64,000 bases of DNA, from positions 1,736,001 through 1,800,000 of the forward strand of contig NC_014507.1 in assembly GCF_000147875.1 (NCBI RefSeq), read 5' to 3'. This document shows, piece by piece, positions 56,804 through 64,000 of the stretch. The translations under genes and the position numbers were made by a program. The DNA comes from Methanolacinia petrolearia DSM 11571. GTDB lineage: Archaea; Halobacteriota; Methanomicrobia; Methanomicrobiales; Methanomicrobiaceae. Within the stretch, counting starts at the first letter, position 1. Each line of letters starts with the position of its first letter. The notes under the pieces are model-generated. The model saw only the letters and a program-made list of their open reading frames with translations, was not told the origin of the DNA and did not search any database.

Positions 56804-57982
56804 TTACTCAGAAAATTCGTCTATAGAAACAACATCGACCTGTTTCCCGCTCTCCTCGCAGAACTCATTGACACGATCAATTACTCTTTTGATCATCCCG
56901 CCGGTTGTAATAATCATGCTGTTCTGGCCGGATATTGCCTTTAGCAGGCATTTATCGATGACACCATATGTGAAATTAAGATCGATCCCATCGGATTCCG
57001 CCTTCTTCTTGGCATAAGAACCCATCGCACCGACAAAATCAACAGGAATGGATTCAAGACAATCCTTCAGTGATTTGTCACCAAGCCTGTCTGCATCCAC
57101 GAGATATATGGAACCGCAACTTTCACTCTTGCCTTTACTAATTGATCCGTTCCCCCTCTCCACCAGGTGAACAAAATCAAGAACCGATCTCGGGGGTTTT
57201 TCCGCTTCGGGAAGCATTCCCATCTCAAAGAGGGAAGAATAGAGTTCAAGTAGAACAGGTCTCGACAGTTTTGCGTCCCTGAGCATCTTTCCGTCGGAGA
57301 AAGCGTCGGCAGGACTGCTGCAGGTAAGTATCATGCCGTCGTTCATCAGGATGATCCTGTCGGCCCACGGATATGCCAGTTCGACGTCATGGGTCGAAAT
57401 TATGGTGGTCTTTCCTTCATGATTCAGTTCTTCGAGCAGCTCCATGATCCCTTCGGAACTAGCCGGATCAAGGGCGCTTGTCGGCTCATCGAATACGAGC
57501 ACTTCGGGTTCCATTGCCAGAACACCGGCTATCGCCACCTTCTTCTTCTCTCCCCCGGAAAGCTGGTGGGGCGGGCGGCGTTCGAAGCCCGAAAGATCCA
57601 CGTACATCAGTGCCTCGGAAACCGACCGGTTTATCTCATCCTCAGTATAGTCAAGATTCACAGGGCCGAATGCCACATCCTGGAATACAGTAGGGGCAAT
57701 TATCTGGTGGTCGGGATTCTGGAATACGAATCCGACCTTCTTTCTCAGGTCCCTTAATTCACTGCGGTTATATGAAACAGGCTCGCCCTTAAAAAAGACA
57801 GTGCCCGCATCAGGCTTCAGCATTCCGTTCAGCATAAGAAGGAGGGTTGATTTTCCTGCACCGTTAGATCCGACGAGGGCGATCTTTTCTCCCTCAAAGA
57901 TCTCCAGATTGATTCCCTTAAGCGCTTTCTGGCCGTTGGGATAGCTGAATTCAACATCTTTTAACCGGATGATACTTTTCAC
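56804..57982 (-). CDS. cbiO: Cobalt ECF transporter ATPase with extra C-terminal domain
   Basis: A 392-residue ABC ATPase. Walker A GSNGAGKS near residue 38, signature LSGGEKKK near 140, and Walker B VLVFDEPTSALDP near 160 are complete. ATPase-plus-tail proteins of this family usually have about 275 residues. From about 280 on there is an additional domain of about 110 residues with IYLVDADRLGDKSLKDCLESIPVDFVGAMGSY (in parts) and MIITTGGMIKRVIDRVNEF, without known motifs. It powers cobalt uptake with CbiM, CbiN and CbiQ; its start overlaps the cbiQ stop. Confidence 0.92.
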   Translation of the reverse strand: MKSIIRLKDVEFSYPNGQKALKGINLEIFEGEKIALVGSNGAGKSTLLLMLNGMLKPDAGTVFFKGEPVSYNRSELRDLRKKVGFVFQNPDHQIIAPTVFQDVAFGPVNLDYTEDEINRSVSEALMYVDLSGFERRPPHQLSGGEKKKVAIAGVLAMEPEVLVFDEPTSALDPASSEGIMELLEELNHEGKTTIISTHDVELAYPWADRIILMNDGMILTCSSPADAFSDGKMLRDAKLSRPVLLELYSSLFEMGMLPEAEKPPRSVLDFVHLVERGNGSISKGKSESCGSIYLVDADRLGDKSLKDCLESIPVDFVGAMGSYAKKKAESDGIDLNFTYGVIDKCLLKAISGQNSMIITTGGMIKRVIDRVNEFCEESGKQVDVVSIDEFSE

Positions 57983-58782
57983 GCGATCACGCCTCCATAA
58001 AAATTAAAACCGTCCGTCATGATCATCACTACTAAAAAGAAAGACAGGAAGATCACCGACAGAAACAAAGCTGGACAGAAAAAACTACTCTGTTCTCCGA
58101 TGATCGAAAATTTACCGTTATAGCACCTTGCATCCATTGCACCTATAAGCCTCTCCCCCGCCTCCCAGGAGTTGATGAAAAGTGCTCCCGCCATCATTCC
58201 GAAAGAGTAGATCGAACCCTTTCTCCTTCCGTATGCAAGCCGCATAACCTGTGCACTGTGTATCATCTCCGCCTGCTCGATCAGGATGAAAATGAACCTG
58301 TAGATGAGCATCGAAAGTTCGAGGAGAAAATCCGGAACCCTGCATTTCTTCGCAAGCGTAAAGGTTTCCGTCGTCGGGGTAGTCAGCGAGATGAAAAACA
58401 GCGAGCACATTCCACCGAAAACACGGGAGAATACAAGAATGCCCTCGTTCAGGCTCCCTTTCGTCGCAGTCAGAGTAAGAACTCCGAACAGGTTGTATGA
58501 AAAGACTACATCACCGCTGTTTCTTAGAAAAATTATCACGATGACACTGAATATTGCGAATCCCAGAGGAATCAGGAGCAGCTTGAGGTAAAAACGCGGA
58601 CTTATACCGCCGATGAATATCGTAACAAGGCTTATCGACACTGCTATCAAAAGCGGAGTCAGAAAGCTGTTGGAAGATATGCAGATAAGTATGCAGCCGA
58701 GACCCAGCACCAGTTTGACTGCAGGATTTACATCCCTTATTCGACTTTCCTGCGCTATATCTTCCAGCAATTCGTAATACAT
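57979..58782 (-). CDS. cbiQ: Cobalt ECF transporter coupling protein
   Basis: A 267-residue EcfT-family protein with five or six membrane segments. The cytoplasmic coupling part includes AQVMRLAYGRRKG and IGAMDARCYNGKF, the two Arg-containing helices that grip the ATPases. It overlaps cbiO by four bases. The cobalt assignment comes from the neighbours cbiM and cbiN. Confidence 0.9.
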   Translation of the reverse strand: MYYELLEDIAQESRIRDVNPAVKLVLGLGCILICISSNSFLTPLLIAVSISLVTIFIGGISPRFYLKLLLIPLGFAIFSVIVIIFLRNSGDVVFSYNLFGVLTLTATKGSLNEGILVFSRVFGGMCSLFFISLTTPTTETFTLAKKCRVPDFLLELSMLIYRFIFILIEQAEMIHSAQVMRLAYGRRKGSIYSFGMMAGALFINSWEAGERLIGAMDARCYNGKFSIIGEQSSFFCPALFLSVIFLSFFLVVMIMTDGFNFYGGVIA

Positions 58783-58804
58783 CAGTTCACAATTCTAAAA
58801 ATAG

Positions 58805-59116
58805 TTAATTTGTAGTCTTTTTAATTTTTCTCTCCGTGTACCACGAGCCGAAAATCCAGCCGATCAAAAGACCGCCGAATGTAGCCTGAAGTGCGAAGAG
58901 ACAAGACTCAATCTCTCCCGACGGAGGAGTGAACGTGTAGTCGGAGTTGTCAATCCAGGGCACATATCCCTGCGCCTCGATCATCTCCGAGCCTACGCCA
59001 TCGGTTCCTGCCCAGCCTTCCTCGCCCGAAGCCTGAACCATGGTATCCGTATACAGGAATATACCGATGAAAACGATAATCGCGATCACTGCAATTGTCT
59101 CGTATAGATATTTCAT
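58805..59116 (-). CDS. cbiN: Cobalt transport protein CbiN
   Basis: A 103-residue protein with one membrane segment near each end and a loop between, containing EEGWAGTDGVGSEMIEAQGYVPWIDN and FTPPSGEIESCLFALQATFGGLLIG, noted in parts. This is typical of CbiN, which gates metal entry into CbiM. The presence of CbiN rather than NikN/NikL favours cobalt over nickel. It overlaps cbiM by four bases. Confidence 0.92.
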   Translation of the reverse strand: MKYLYETIAVIAIIVFIGIFLYTDTMVQASGEEGWAGTDGVGSEMIEAQGYVPWIDNSDYTFTPPSGEIESCLFALQATFGGLLIGWIFGSWYTERKIKKTTN

Positions 59117-59811
59117 TCTTCAATTCCTCCCTTAACTTTGTTCATCTTCTCCTGCGTCATGACTTTCATTTTAACCAGGAGTTCGGGCTTGAGTATGATG
59201 ATGTACTTGAAGATAACCACGAACACGAAACCTTCGACAATCGCAAGCGGAACCTGGGTAATTGCAAAGACACCAAGGAAAGCTGCGAAGGATGCCAGGA
59301 GTCCTCCGGCGGTCGCCGGGAATGCAAGTGCAAGCTCAAGCGATGTTACACAGTAAGTGATAAGATCACACAGGAATGCGGCAACGAATACGTTTGCAAA
59401 GAAGTTGAAGTTAATCTTGTCAAGACCTTTAAATACCCAGTAACCGACAAACGGACCTACGATTGCCATCGAGAACATGTTGGCCCCGAGTGTTGTGATA
59501 CCCCCATGCGCAAGGAAGAGCGCCTGGAAGAGCAGAACAATAAAACCGAGCACGGTTGTAATCCACGGGCCGAACGATATCGCAGAAAGTGCCGTTCCGG
59601 TAGGATGCGAACAACTGCCTGTAACGGACGGAAGTTTAAGAGCAGAAAGAACGAATATGAAACCTCCTGCGACTCCGAGAAGCGGAAGAACCTCGCGATT
59701 CTCCTCCATCAGTTTCTTCAGTTTATAACAACCGTATATCAGACACGGAAGTGCAAGAATCCACCAAATCTCCCACCAGGGACTTGGAAGAAAACCCTCC
59801 ATAATATGCAT
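59113..59811 (-). CDS. cbiM: Cobalt transport substrate-binding protein CbiM
   Basis: A 232-residue membrane protein starting MHIMEGFLP; the N-terminal amine and His2 of this conserved start bind the metal. GSCSHPTGTALSAISFGPW and the LFLAHGGITTLGANMFSMAIVGP region (in parts) complete the family pattern. It is the first gene of the leftward cbiMNQO operon. The 176-base divergent region before it contains a palindrome and possible operators. Confidence 0.95.
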   Translation of the reverse strand: MHIMEGFLPSPWWEIWWILALPCLIYGCYKLKKLMEENREVLPLLGVAGGFIFVLSALKLPSVTGSCSHPTGTALSAISFGPWITTVLGFIVLLFQALFLAHGGITTLGANMFSMAIVGPFVGYWVFKGLDKINFNFFANVFVAAFLCDLITYCVTSLELALAFPATAGGLLASFAAFLGVFAITQVPLAIVEGFVFVVIFKYIIILKPELLVKMKVMTQEKMNKVKGGIEE

Positions 59812-59845
59812 TTTTCATTACCTCCTCAATAAGAAATTACCAAAC

Positions 59846-59858
59846 CCAATTAAATTGG
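59846..59858. promoter_or_regulatory. Palindrome in the cbiM/cbiA divergent region
   Basis: CCAATTAAATTGG is a perfect 13-base palindrome 35 bases from the cbiM start. Just beyond it the sequence GGATCTAAC and GGGTCTAAA form an imperfect direct repeat. It could be a metal- or cobamide-responsive operator; no cobalamin riboswitch is visible. Confidence 0.35.
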
Positions 59859-59987
59859 ATCTAACAAAAATTATTTGGGTCTAAAACTATTTATTTTTAC
59901 TTTTTTAGGAATCCTCAAAAAACCCAAAATCAGTTAGTTATGCAAAAAAACAAAAGAATAATACCATACCGGCGATAACTGATCCTA

Positions 59988-61301
59988 ATGATCCCCGCCA
60001 TAATTGTTGCAGGCACCCACAGCGGATGTGGAAAAACCACAATTGCAGGTGCTCTTATGTCTGCACTTGTAAAGAGAGGACTTATAGTACAGCCATTCAA
60101 GGTAGGTCCTGATTTCATCGATCCCACACATCATACTGCAATCTGCGGGCGGTACTCAAGAAACCTCGATCCGTTCATGATGGGGGAAGACGGGGTAATA
60201 GATACATTTGTCAGGGCATGTGAAGGAGCCGATATAGCTGTTATAGAAGGTGTGATGGGCCTTTATGACGGGCTGGAAGGTGAGGATTACGGAAGCACCG
60301 CACATGTCTCAAAGATACTCGGCTGCCCCGTAGTCCTTGTTGCCGATACGAAAGGAAGCTCCAGGAGCATAAACGCGGTTGTGAAAGGCTTTGACATATT
60401 TGACAGAGACATAGATATCACCGGTGTCATCTACAACAGGATCGGGAGTCCCCGCCACAGGGAGATGATCGAATGTTCGATCGTTAAAAAAGCATACGGG
60501 TGGATCCCTTTCGAGAAGGGTAAAAGTGTGGAAAGCCGTCACCTCGGAATACAGATGGCCTATGAAACCAGTTCGATCTCGGAGTTCGGAGATGTTCTGG
60601 AAGAAAACTGTAATATAGATGCAATTATTGAAGATGCAAAAAGCAACTTAGATTATAAGGAAATCGTTGGAGAGAAAACAGACGCTGACTGTAAAATCAG
60701 GATCGGAGTAGCCCATGACAGGGCATTCAACTTTTATTATGCGGACAATTTCGATCTTCTAAGGCGTAACGGTGCAGAACTGATCTTCTTCAGTCCCATA
60801 TCCGACAGGCTGCCGGAGGTGGATGCACTATATTTCGGCGGGGGCTATCCTGAACTTTTCGGAGAAGAGCTTGAAGTATCGAAATGCAGGGAGGATGTCA
60901 AAAAGGCTGCAGACTCGGGAATGCCTGTATATGCCGAATGCGGCGGCCTGACATATCTTACCGAAAGAATAGAGATAGACGGCAAAAAATCAAAGATGTG
61001 CGGACTTATTCCTGCAGAGACCATAAAGATGGACAGGTTCCAGGCACTCGGATATGTCGACGCCGAATGTACTGTTTCAGACTGTATAATACCTCAAGGC
61101 ACATGCTACAGGGGGCATGAATTCCATTACACAAAACTGACCGGACTTGAGGATGTTAAATATGCGCTAAAACTGAAGAGAGGCAGGGGAATAGAAGACG
61201 GAAAAGACGGGATCTATACCAGTAACATCCTCGCCGGATATACTCATGCTTATTTTACCGATAAATTCACAAAAACCCTGATTGAGACCAAATTCCAATA
61301 A
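59988..61301 (+). CDS. Cobyrinate or Ni-sirohydrochlorin a,c-diamide synthase
   Basis: A 437-residue protein with an N-terminal P-loop domain (THSGCGKTTIAGALMSALVKRG, residues 9-30) and a C-terminal glutaminase domain whose nucleophile is Cys near residue 318 in VYAECGGLTYL, with the His in YTHAYF. It amidates the a and c acetates of the corrinoid (CbiA) or of Ni-sirohydrochlorin in coenzyme F430 synthesis (CfbB). The paralogues are very similar, and the cobalt-operon neighbourhood favours CbiA only weakly. It is divergent from cbiM. Confidence 0.88.
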   Translation: MIPAIIVAGTHSGCGKTTIAGALMSALVKRGLIVQPFKVGPDFIDPTHHTAICGRYSRNLDPFMMGEDGVIDTFVRACEGADIAVIEGVMGLYDGLEGEDYGSTAHVSKILGCPVVLVADTKGSSRSINAVVKGFDIFDRDIDITGVIYNRIGSPRHREMIECSIVKKAYGWIPFEKGKSVESRHLGIQMAYETSSISEFGDVLEENCNIDAIIEDAKSNLDYKEIVGEKTDADCKIRIGVAHDRAFNFYYADNFDLLRRNGAELIFFSPISDRLPEVDALYFGGGYPELFGEELEVSKCREDVKKAADSGMPVYAECGGLTYLTERIEIDGKKSKMCGLIPAETIKMDRFQALGYVDAECTVSDCIIPQGTCYRGHEFHYTKLTGLEDVKYALKLKRGRGIEDGKDGIYTSNILAGYTHAYFTDKFTKTLIETKFQ

Positions 61302-61358
61302 AACAAGCCATTACCATTTATTATATAAACTTTAAAAGGGCAAATAATTCAAGCATAT

Positions 61359-61550
61359 ATGATCTCGAAAAAGATCCTTGAAGACGGTGAAACGTTCTCC
61401 CTTATTATACAGCTTACTGATATAGCAACGGCCGCCCACGAAAGAGGAGATCTTGAAACCAGGGACAAGGCGCTTGAAGAGATCAAAGTAATAAGAAAGC
61501 AGATTCTCGGGCAGATTAAGGAAAGCAATCATAATCTGAACAATCAATAA
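61359..61550 (+). CDS. Small hypothetical helical protein
   Basis: A 63-residue, mainly helical, charged protein with no Cys cluster or membrane segment. TATATAAAC at 61322-61330 suits a start shortly before the ATG. It lies between cbiA/cfbB and the convergent endonuclease gene. I do not recognise it. Its content (ETFSLIIQLTDIATAAHERGD) suggests a small helical bundle. Confidence 0.55.
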   Translation: MISKKILEDGETFSLIIQLTDIATAAHERGDLETRDKALEEIKVIRKQILGQIKESNHNLNNQ

Positions 61551-61582
61551 TAAAAATTATATTAAAAAAGGATTCGACCGGA

Positions 61583-62713
61583 TTAATTTAAAACCAGATC
61601 AAAACCGCCGTACTTCCCGCCACCACCGGGATGAAGCACGACATCTTCGTTTCTGAATTTTAGTATTGCCTCTGCCGTCTTCTCATCCACGGAAGAGAGC
61701 CTTTCGTAAGGAATATCGATCAGGATCGAAATTTCATCCCCGAGACTGTCGATAAATGATTTGTAAAGACCTGCACATTTCTTTGTACCGGGAGACGAAG
61801 CACCCACGGTCTTCTGTATTATCTCCCCGAGAGGAATAATATGCATGTAAGGGGGCCGGTTCCCGTGTTGAGCACTCTCGTTGCTGTGAGAGAGAGCCCT
61901 GTCACGGACGCCCATCTTGATGCTCCCGCCGTCATCCGGGCATCTCCATGAAAGTCCCTCAGCCTCCGGAACTGAAAACTGCCTGTAGCAGCGGGTGCAT
62001 GCGGTCCGATTGTATTTTCCCTCCTCCGGGAAGAAACCGGCATTGAGCACGATCTTTCCCCTGAACACGGCATCGAGAACGGACTTTATGCTTCGACAGG
62101 AGATGTCGAGCCTGTTGAACTCCCGCCCAAGTTTATGGAGCTGCGGGCTGTGGGCGTCCGAGTTTGAGAGGAAGGGAATTCCCAAGAGCTCAGGTATTCG
62201 TTCTCCATACGTCGTATCCGCACTGAGGCCGAGTTCAAGAAAATCGACCGGCTCACCGCCGTAGCATTCATGAAGGGAATCGAACCTCCCGTACATGCCG
62301 GTCCAGGGAGTGAAGGCATGAGCCGGACCGATATATGCACCGGCATCATGCACGATCTTTGCAATCCTCCCGCCGTCAAGATTCACGTGCGGCCTGCCGT
62401 CGGAGTCGATATTTTTAGAATAAGGCCTGAACTCTTCGGCGATAGTTTGTGCCTGGTCGAAATCCTCCATCAGGATCAGGTGATGAACTCTTCCTTCGGC
62501 CTGAACCTCTGTAGTCGGGATAACCGTTACATCCTTATCGTCGGGGCCGTAATCATCCCACATCTTTCTCCAGACTGGATGTAATGCATCGCCCGAGCCG
62601 AGAATATCAAGACCCTTGATCAGGCACGAATCGATTAAATTTTCAGGAGTAGTGTTCCTGGACGAAGCCATCGAAAAAAGAGAATGTATATGGAAATCCG
62701 CATTGCAGATCAT
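61583..62713 (-). CDS. Endonuclease Q family protein (PHP domain)
   Basis: A 376-residue protein. The PHP metal-binding start DFHIHS (residues 6-11) is followed by GSGDALHP, the GPAHAFTPW and SNSDAHSPQLHKLGREF sites, and a C-terminal zinc-ribbon-like CTRCYRQF with WRCPDDGG. Endonuclease Q nicks DNA 5' of uracil, hypoxanthine and abasic sites in Thermococcales and some methanogens. The fourth zinc ligand (usually Cys) is replaced by Asp here. It is the last gene of the aIF2-alpha, nop10, PAC2 cluster, three bases after the PAC2 gene. Confidence 0.88.
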   Translation of the reverse strand: MICNADFHIHSLFSMASSRNTTPENLIDSCLIKGLDILGSGDALHPVWRKMWDDYGPDDKDVTVIPTTEVQAEGRVHHLILMEDFDQAQTIAEEFRPYSKNIDSDGRPHVNLDGGRIAKIVHDAGAYIGPAHAFTPWTGMYGRFDSLHECYGGEPVDFLELGLSADTTYGERIPELLGIPFLSNSDAHSPQLHKLGREFNRLDISCRSIKSVLDAVFRGKIVLNAGFFPEEGKYNRTACTRCYRQFSVPEAEGLSWRCPDDGGSIKMGVRDRALSHSNESAQHGNRPPYMHIIPLGEIIQKTVGASSPGTKKCAGLYKSFIDSLGDEISILIDIPYERLSSVDEKTAEAILKFRNEDVVLHPGGGGKYGGFDLVLN

Positions 62714-62716
62714 ACA

Positions 62717-63472
62717 TCACCCGATATAGCTCAGCTCATCCTCTGTCTTCATCTGTTCCATTGTCTTGAGCCTTTCAAGGAAGACTTCCATCTCGGACGC
62801 CCTCTCCTGGAGTTTTGCAGAGTCGATGCTTATACCGAGCATCTTTGAAAGAACGGCAAGGAGACAGTTAGAACTCTTCGGATCGACGATATAGCCGGAT
62901 GTCTCTCCCATCAGGCAGATACCCTCCATTCCGCGTTTCGCCCCGAGGCCGAGAAGGAGGCCGGAAGCACCGATGATACCTCCGCCGGGTTCGTCCTGTG
63001 CAAAAACAGCGCCGGAATTTGTGACCTCTTCCTTAAGTTTTTCGTCATTGACGGCCGCGATGACACGGATGTCCTGGATGAGATGGCCCACGCCATATCC
63101 CCCGAGAGTGTAGATCCGCTTTATACCAAGTTTTTCCGCAATATCGAGATATGTATCGGTAAGAATATAGTGACCTTCAGCAGAGCCGCTCTGGAAATCG
63201 CCGACCAGAAACATTATTCTCACTTTTTCGTCGGCGTACCTGTATATCTCGTTTTTAGGCAGATGTGCGACTCCTGCCGCATCGACGAGAACCTGGGGAG
63301 GGAAAAAAATGGACCTGATCTCTGCGATCTTCTCAGCACCAAGCTCTTCCATCATGTGTTCGGCAGCAAGTTTCCCTACCTGCCCCACACCCGGAAGCCC
63401 CTCGATCATAATGTCGCATGAAAAGTCATCGGAATCGCTGCCAAAAAAATCTACAGATATATCTTCAATCAT
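62717..63472 (-). CDS. PAC2-family proteasome assembly chaperone-like protein
   Basis: A 251-residue protein of the PAC2/DUF75 family (IEGLPGVGQVGKLAAEHMMEELGAEKI, in parts; VGDFQSGSAEGHYILTDTYLDIAEKLGIKRIYTLGGYGVG). Archaeal members next to aIF2-alpha and nop10 are conserved in euryarchaea and resemble chaperones of 20S proteasome assembly. It overlaps nop10 by eight bases. Confidence 0.9.
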   Translation of the reverse strand: MIEDISVDFFGSDSDDFSCDIMIEGLPGVGQVGKLAAEHMMEELGAEKIAEIRSIFFPPQVLVDAAGVAHLPKNEIYRYADEKVRIMFLVGDFQSGSAEGHYILTDTYLDIAEKLGIKRIYTLGGYGVGHLIQDIRVIAAVNDEKLKEEVTNSGAVFAQDEPGGGIIGASGLLLGLGAKRGMEGICLMGETSGYIVDPKSSNCLLAVLSKMLGISIDSAKLQERASEMEVFLERLKTMEQMKTEDELSYIG

Positions 63473-63620
63473 CTTTTATCTCCCTCCTGTATTTCCCGTA
63501 GGCATCCTGTGGAGAATACCGGGGAGGATGTGCATTAAATGTTTCCTTCCCGCATACAGGACATATTGAGGAAAGGGTATAATGCCCGTCATCGGGGCAT
63601 TTTCTGATCCTCTTGCTCAT
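63465..63620 (-). CDS. nop10: Ribosome biogenesis protein Nop10
   Basis: A 51-residue Nop10 with the Cys motif KCPDDGHYTLSSICPVCG and the conserved NAHPPRYSPQDAYGKYRRE. It is a core component of H/ACA RNPs, which pseudouridylate rRNA. The ATG at 63620 is used. An extension upstream would run into the aIF2-alpha gene. Confidence 0.96.
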   Translation of the reverse strand: MSKRIRKCPDDGHYTLSSICPVCGKETFNAHPPRYSPQDAYGKYRREIKDD

Positions 63621-63621
63621 A

Positions 63622-64000
63622 TCAGTTCTTACCGGACTTCTGCTTACGGACAAACTCGCCGTAGCCCTCGGCTCTCTCAACAACTCCAATAGCTGCTTTT
63701 GCGACTTTGTTTATAGCTTTTTCAGCCGATTTGTAATCGGGAGCCGTAACCTTTACCCGGTATTTTGGCGCACCGACATAGAAAAGTTCGATCTCGACAT
63801 CTTCTTCCACTTTGGGGTTTGCACTCCGGAGCGCCCTGCGAATTACATTTACCCCGTCGGGTTTGTTCGATGTCAGAATCAGCGTGCCTGAAATTGTAAC
63901 TTTGGGAAGTTTAACATTATCGTTTGCAATCGACACCAGCGAATCGGCGACCTTCTTCTCCAGATCGAGCTTTTTGAGCGTCGTCTCTTCGTCGATCAGG
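63622..64000 (-). CDS. Translation initiation factor aIF2 alpha, C-terminal part
   Basis: About 126 C-terminal residues are visible and the frame stays open to the window edge, so the start lies beyond it. The visible part is the alpha/beta domain that binds the gamma subunit, with TISGTLILTSNKPDGVNVIRRAL and VTAPDYKSAEKAINKVAKAAI. The stop lies one base before the nop10 start. With gamma and beta, aIF2 brings initiator tRNA-Met to the ribosome. Confidence 0.95.
   Translation of the reverse strand, partial: LIDEETTLKKLDLEKKVADSLVSIANDNVKLPKVTISGTLILTSNKPDGVNVIRRALRSANPKVEEDVEIELFYVGAPKYRVKVTAPDYKSAEKAINKVAKAAIGVVERAEGYGEFVRKQKSGKN

Overview
The window is chromosomal DNA of a methanogenic euryarchaeon, most likely from the order Methanomicrobiales. 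The split RNA polymerase genes (B'', B', A', A''), archaeal translation and rRNA-processing genes (aIF2-alpha, Nop10, L30e), an intron-containing tRNA-Met, methanogen-type pyruvate carboxylase in two subunits, an anaerobic cobalamin pathway and TATA-type promoters with many near-leaderless genes all point this way. The order-level placement is inferred from overall protein character, not from a search. LAYOUT. 1-9.3 kb: the end of rtcB, then a biotin region with birA, a biotin-specific ECF transporter (bioY, two ATPases, EcfT) behind a perfect BirA-type operator, and pycB-pycA, the main biotin-using enzyme. 9.3-11.7 kb: a DUF389 membrane protein, a PLP aminotransferase and tRNA-Met. 11.7-14.5 kb: an AT-rich island of unrecognised membrane and lipoprotein genes directly behind the tRNA. 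15-25 kb: mixed accessory genes (QueG-like Fe-S protein, HD hydrolase, DJ-1 relative, MntA-HepT toxin-antitoxin pair, CDF-NifX fusion transporter, ProC, Fe-S flavoprotein, RHH regulator, Na+/H+ antiporter). 25.7-28 kb: a HEAT-repeat protein and a rubredoxin-fused glutamate synthase. 28.4-36.7 kb: the leftward operon rpoH-rpoB2-rpoB1-rpoA1-rpoA2-rpl30e-nusA. 36.8-42 kb: two tRNAs, a roadblock and response-regulator pair, a MinD-type ATPase, a DUF89 phosphatase and an NfeD-stomatin pair. 42-47 kb: a 1.3-kb gene-free zone rich in structured repeats, then a secreted metzincin-like protease and a site-2 protease. 47.8-50.6 kb: rnhB, a TrkA protein, and geranylgeranyl reductase with its ferredoxin. 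50.8-61.3 kb: the cobalamin block cbiTLFGHCDE facing cbiMNQO, and cbiA/cfbB. 61.4-64 kb: aIF2-alpha, nop10, a PAC2 protein and endonuclease Q. HOW THE PARTS WORK TOGETHER. Biotin uptake, biotin ligation and the biotin-dependent carboxylase sit side by side, and BirA probably shuts off uptake when biotin is plentiful. Cobalt import and corrin ring synthesis are likewise paired, and cobamides are needed for methyl transfer in methanogenesis. MOST UNUSUAL SIGNAL. Between the operons lie four dispersed families of GC-rich or structured repeats (called A, B, C and D here). In families A and B the copies differ in sequence, but the differences fall in matched pairs that keep the hairpins intact, and the loop of one B hairpin stays almost constant. 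This suggests selection for folded RNA or cruciform DNA. I do not recognise either family. A further candidate structured RNA with its own TATA box lies at about 42945-43165.
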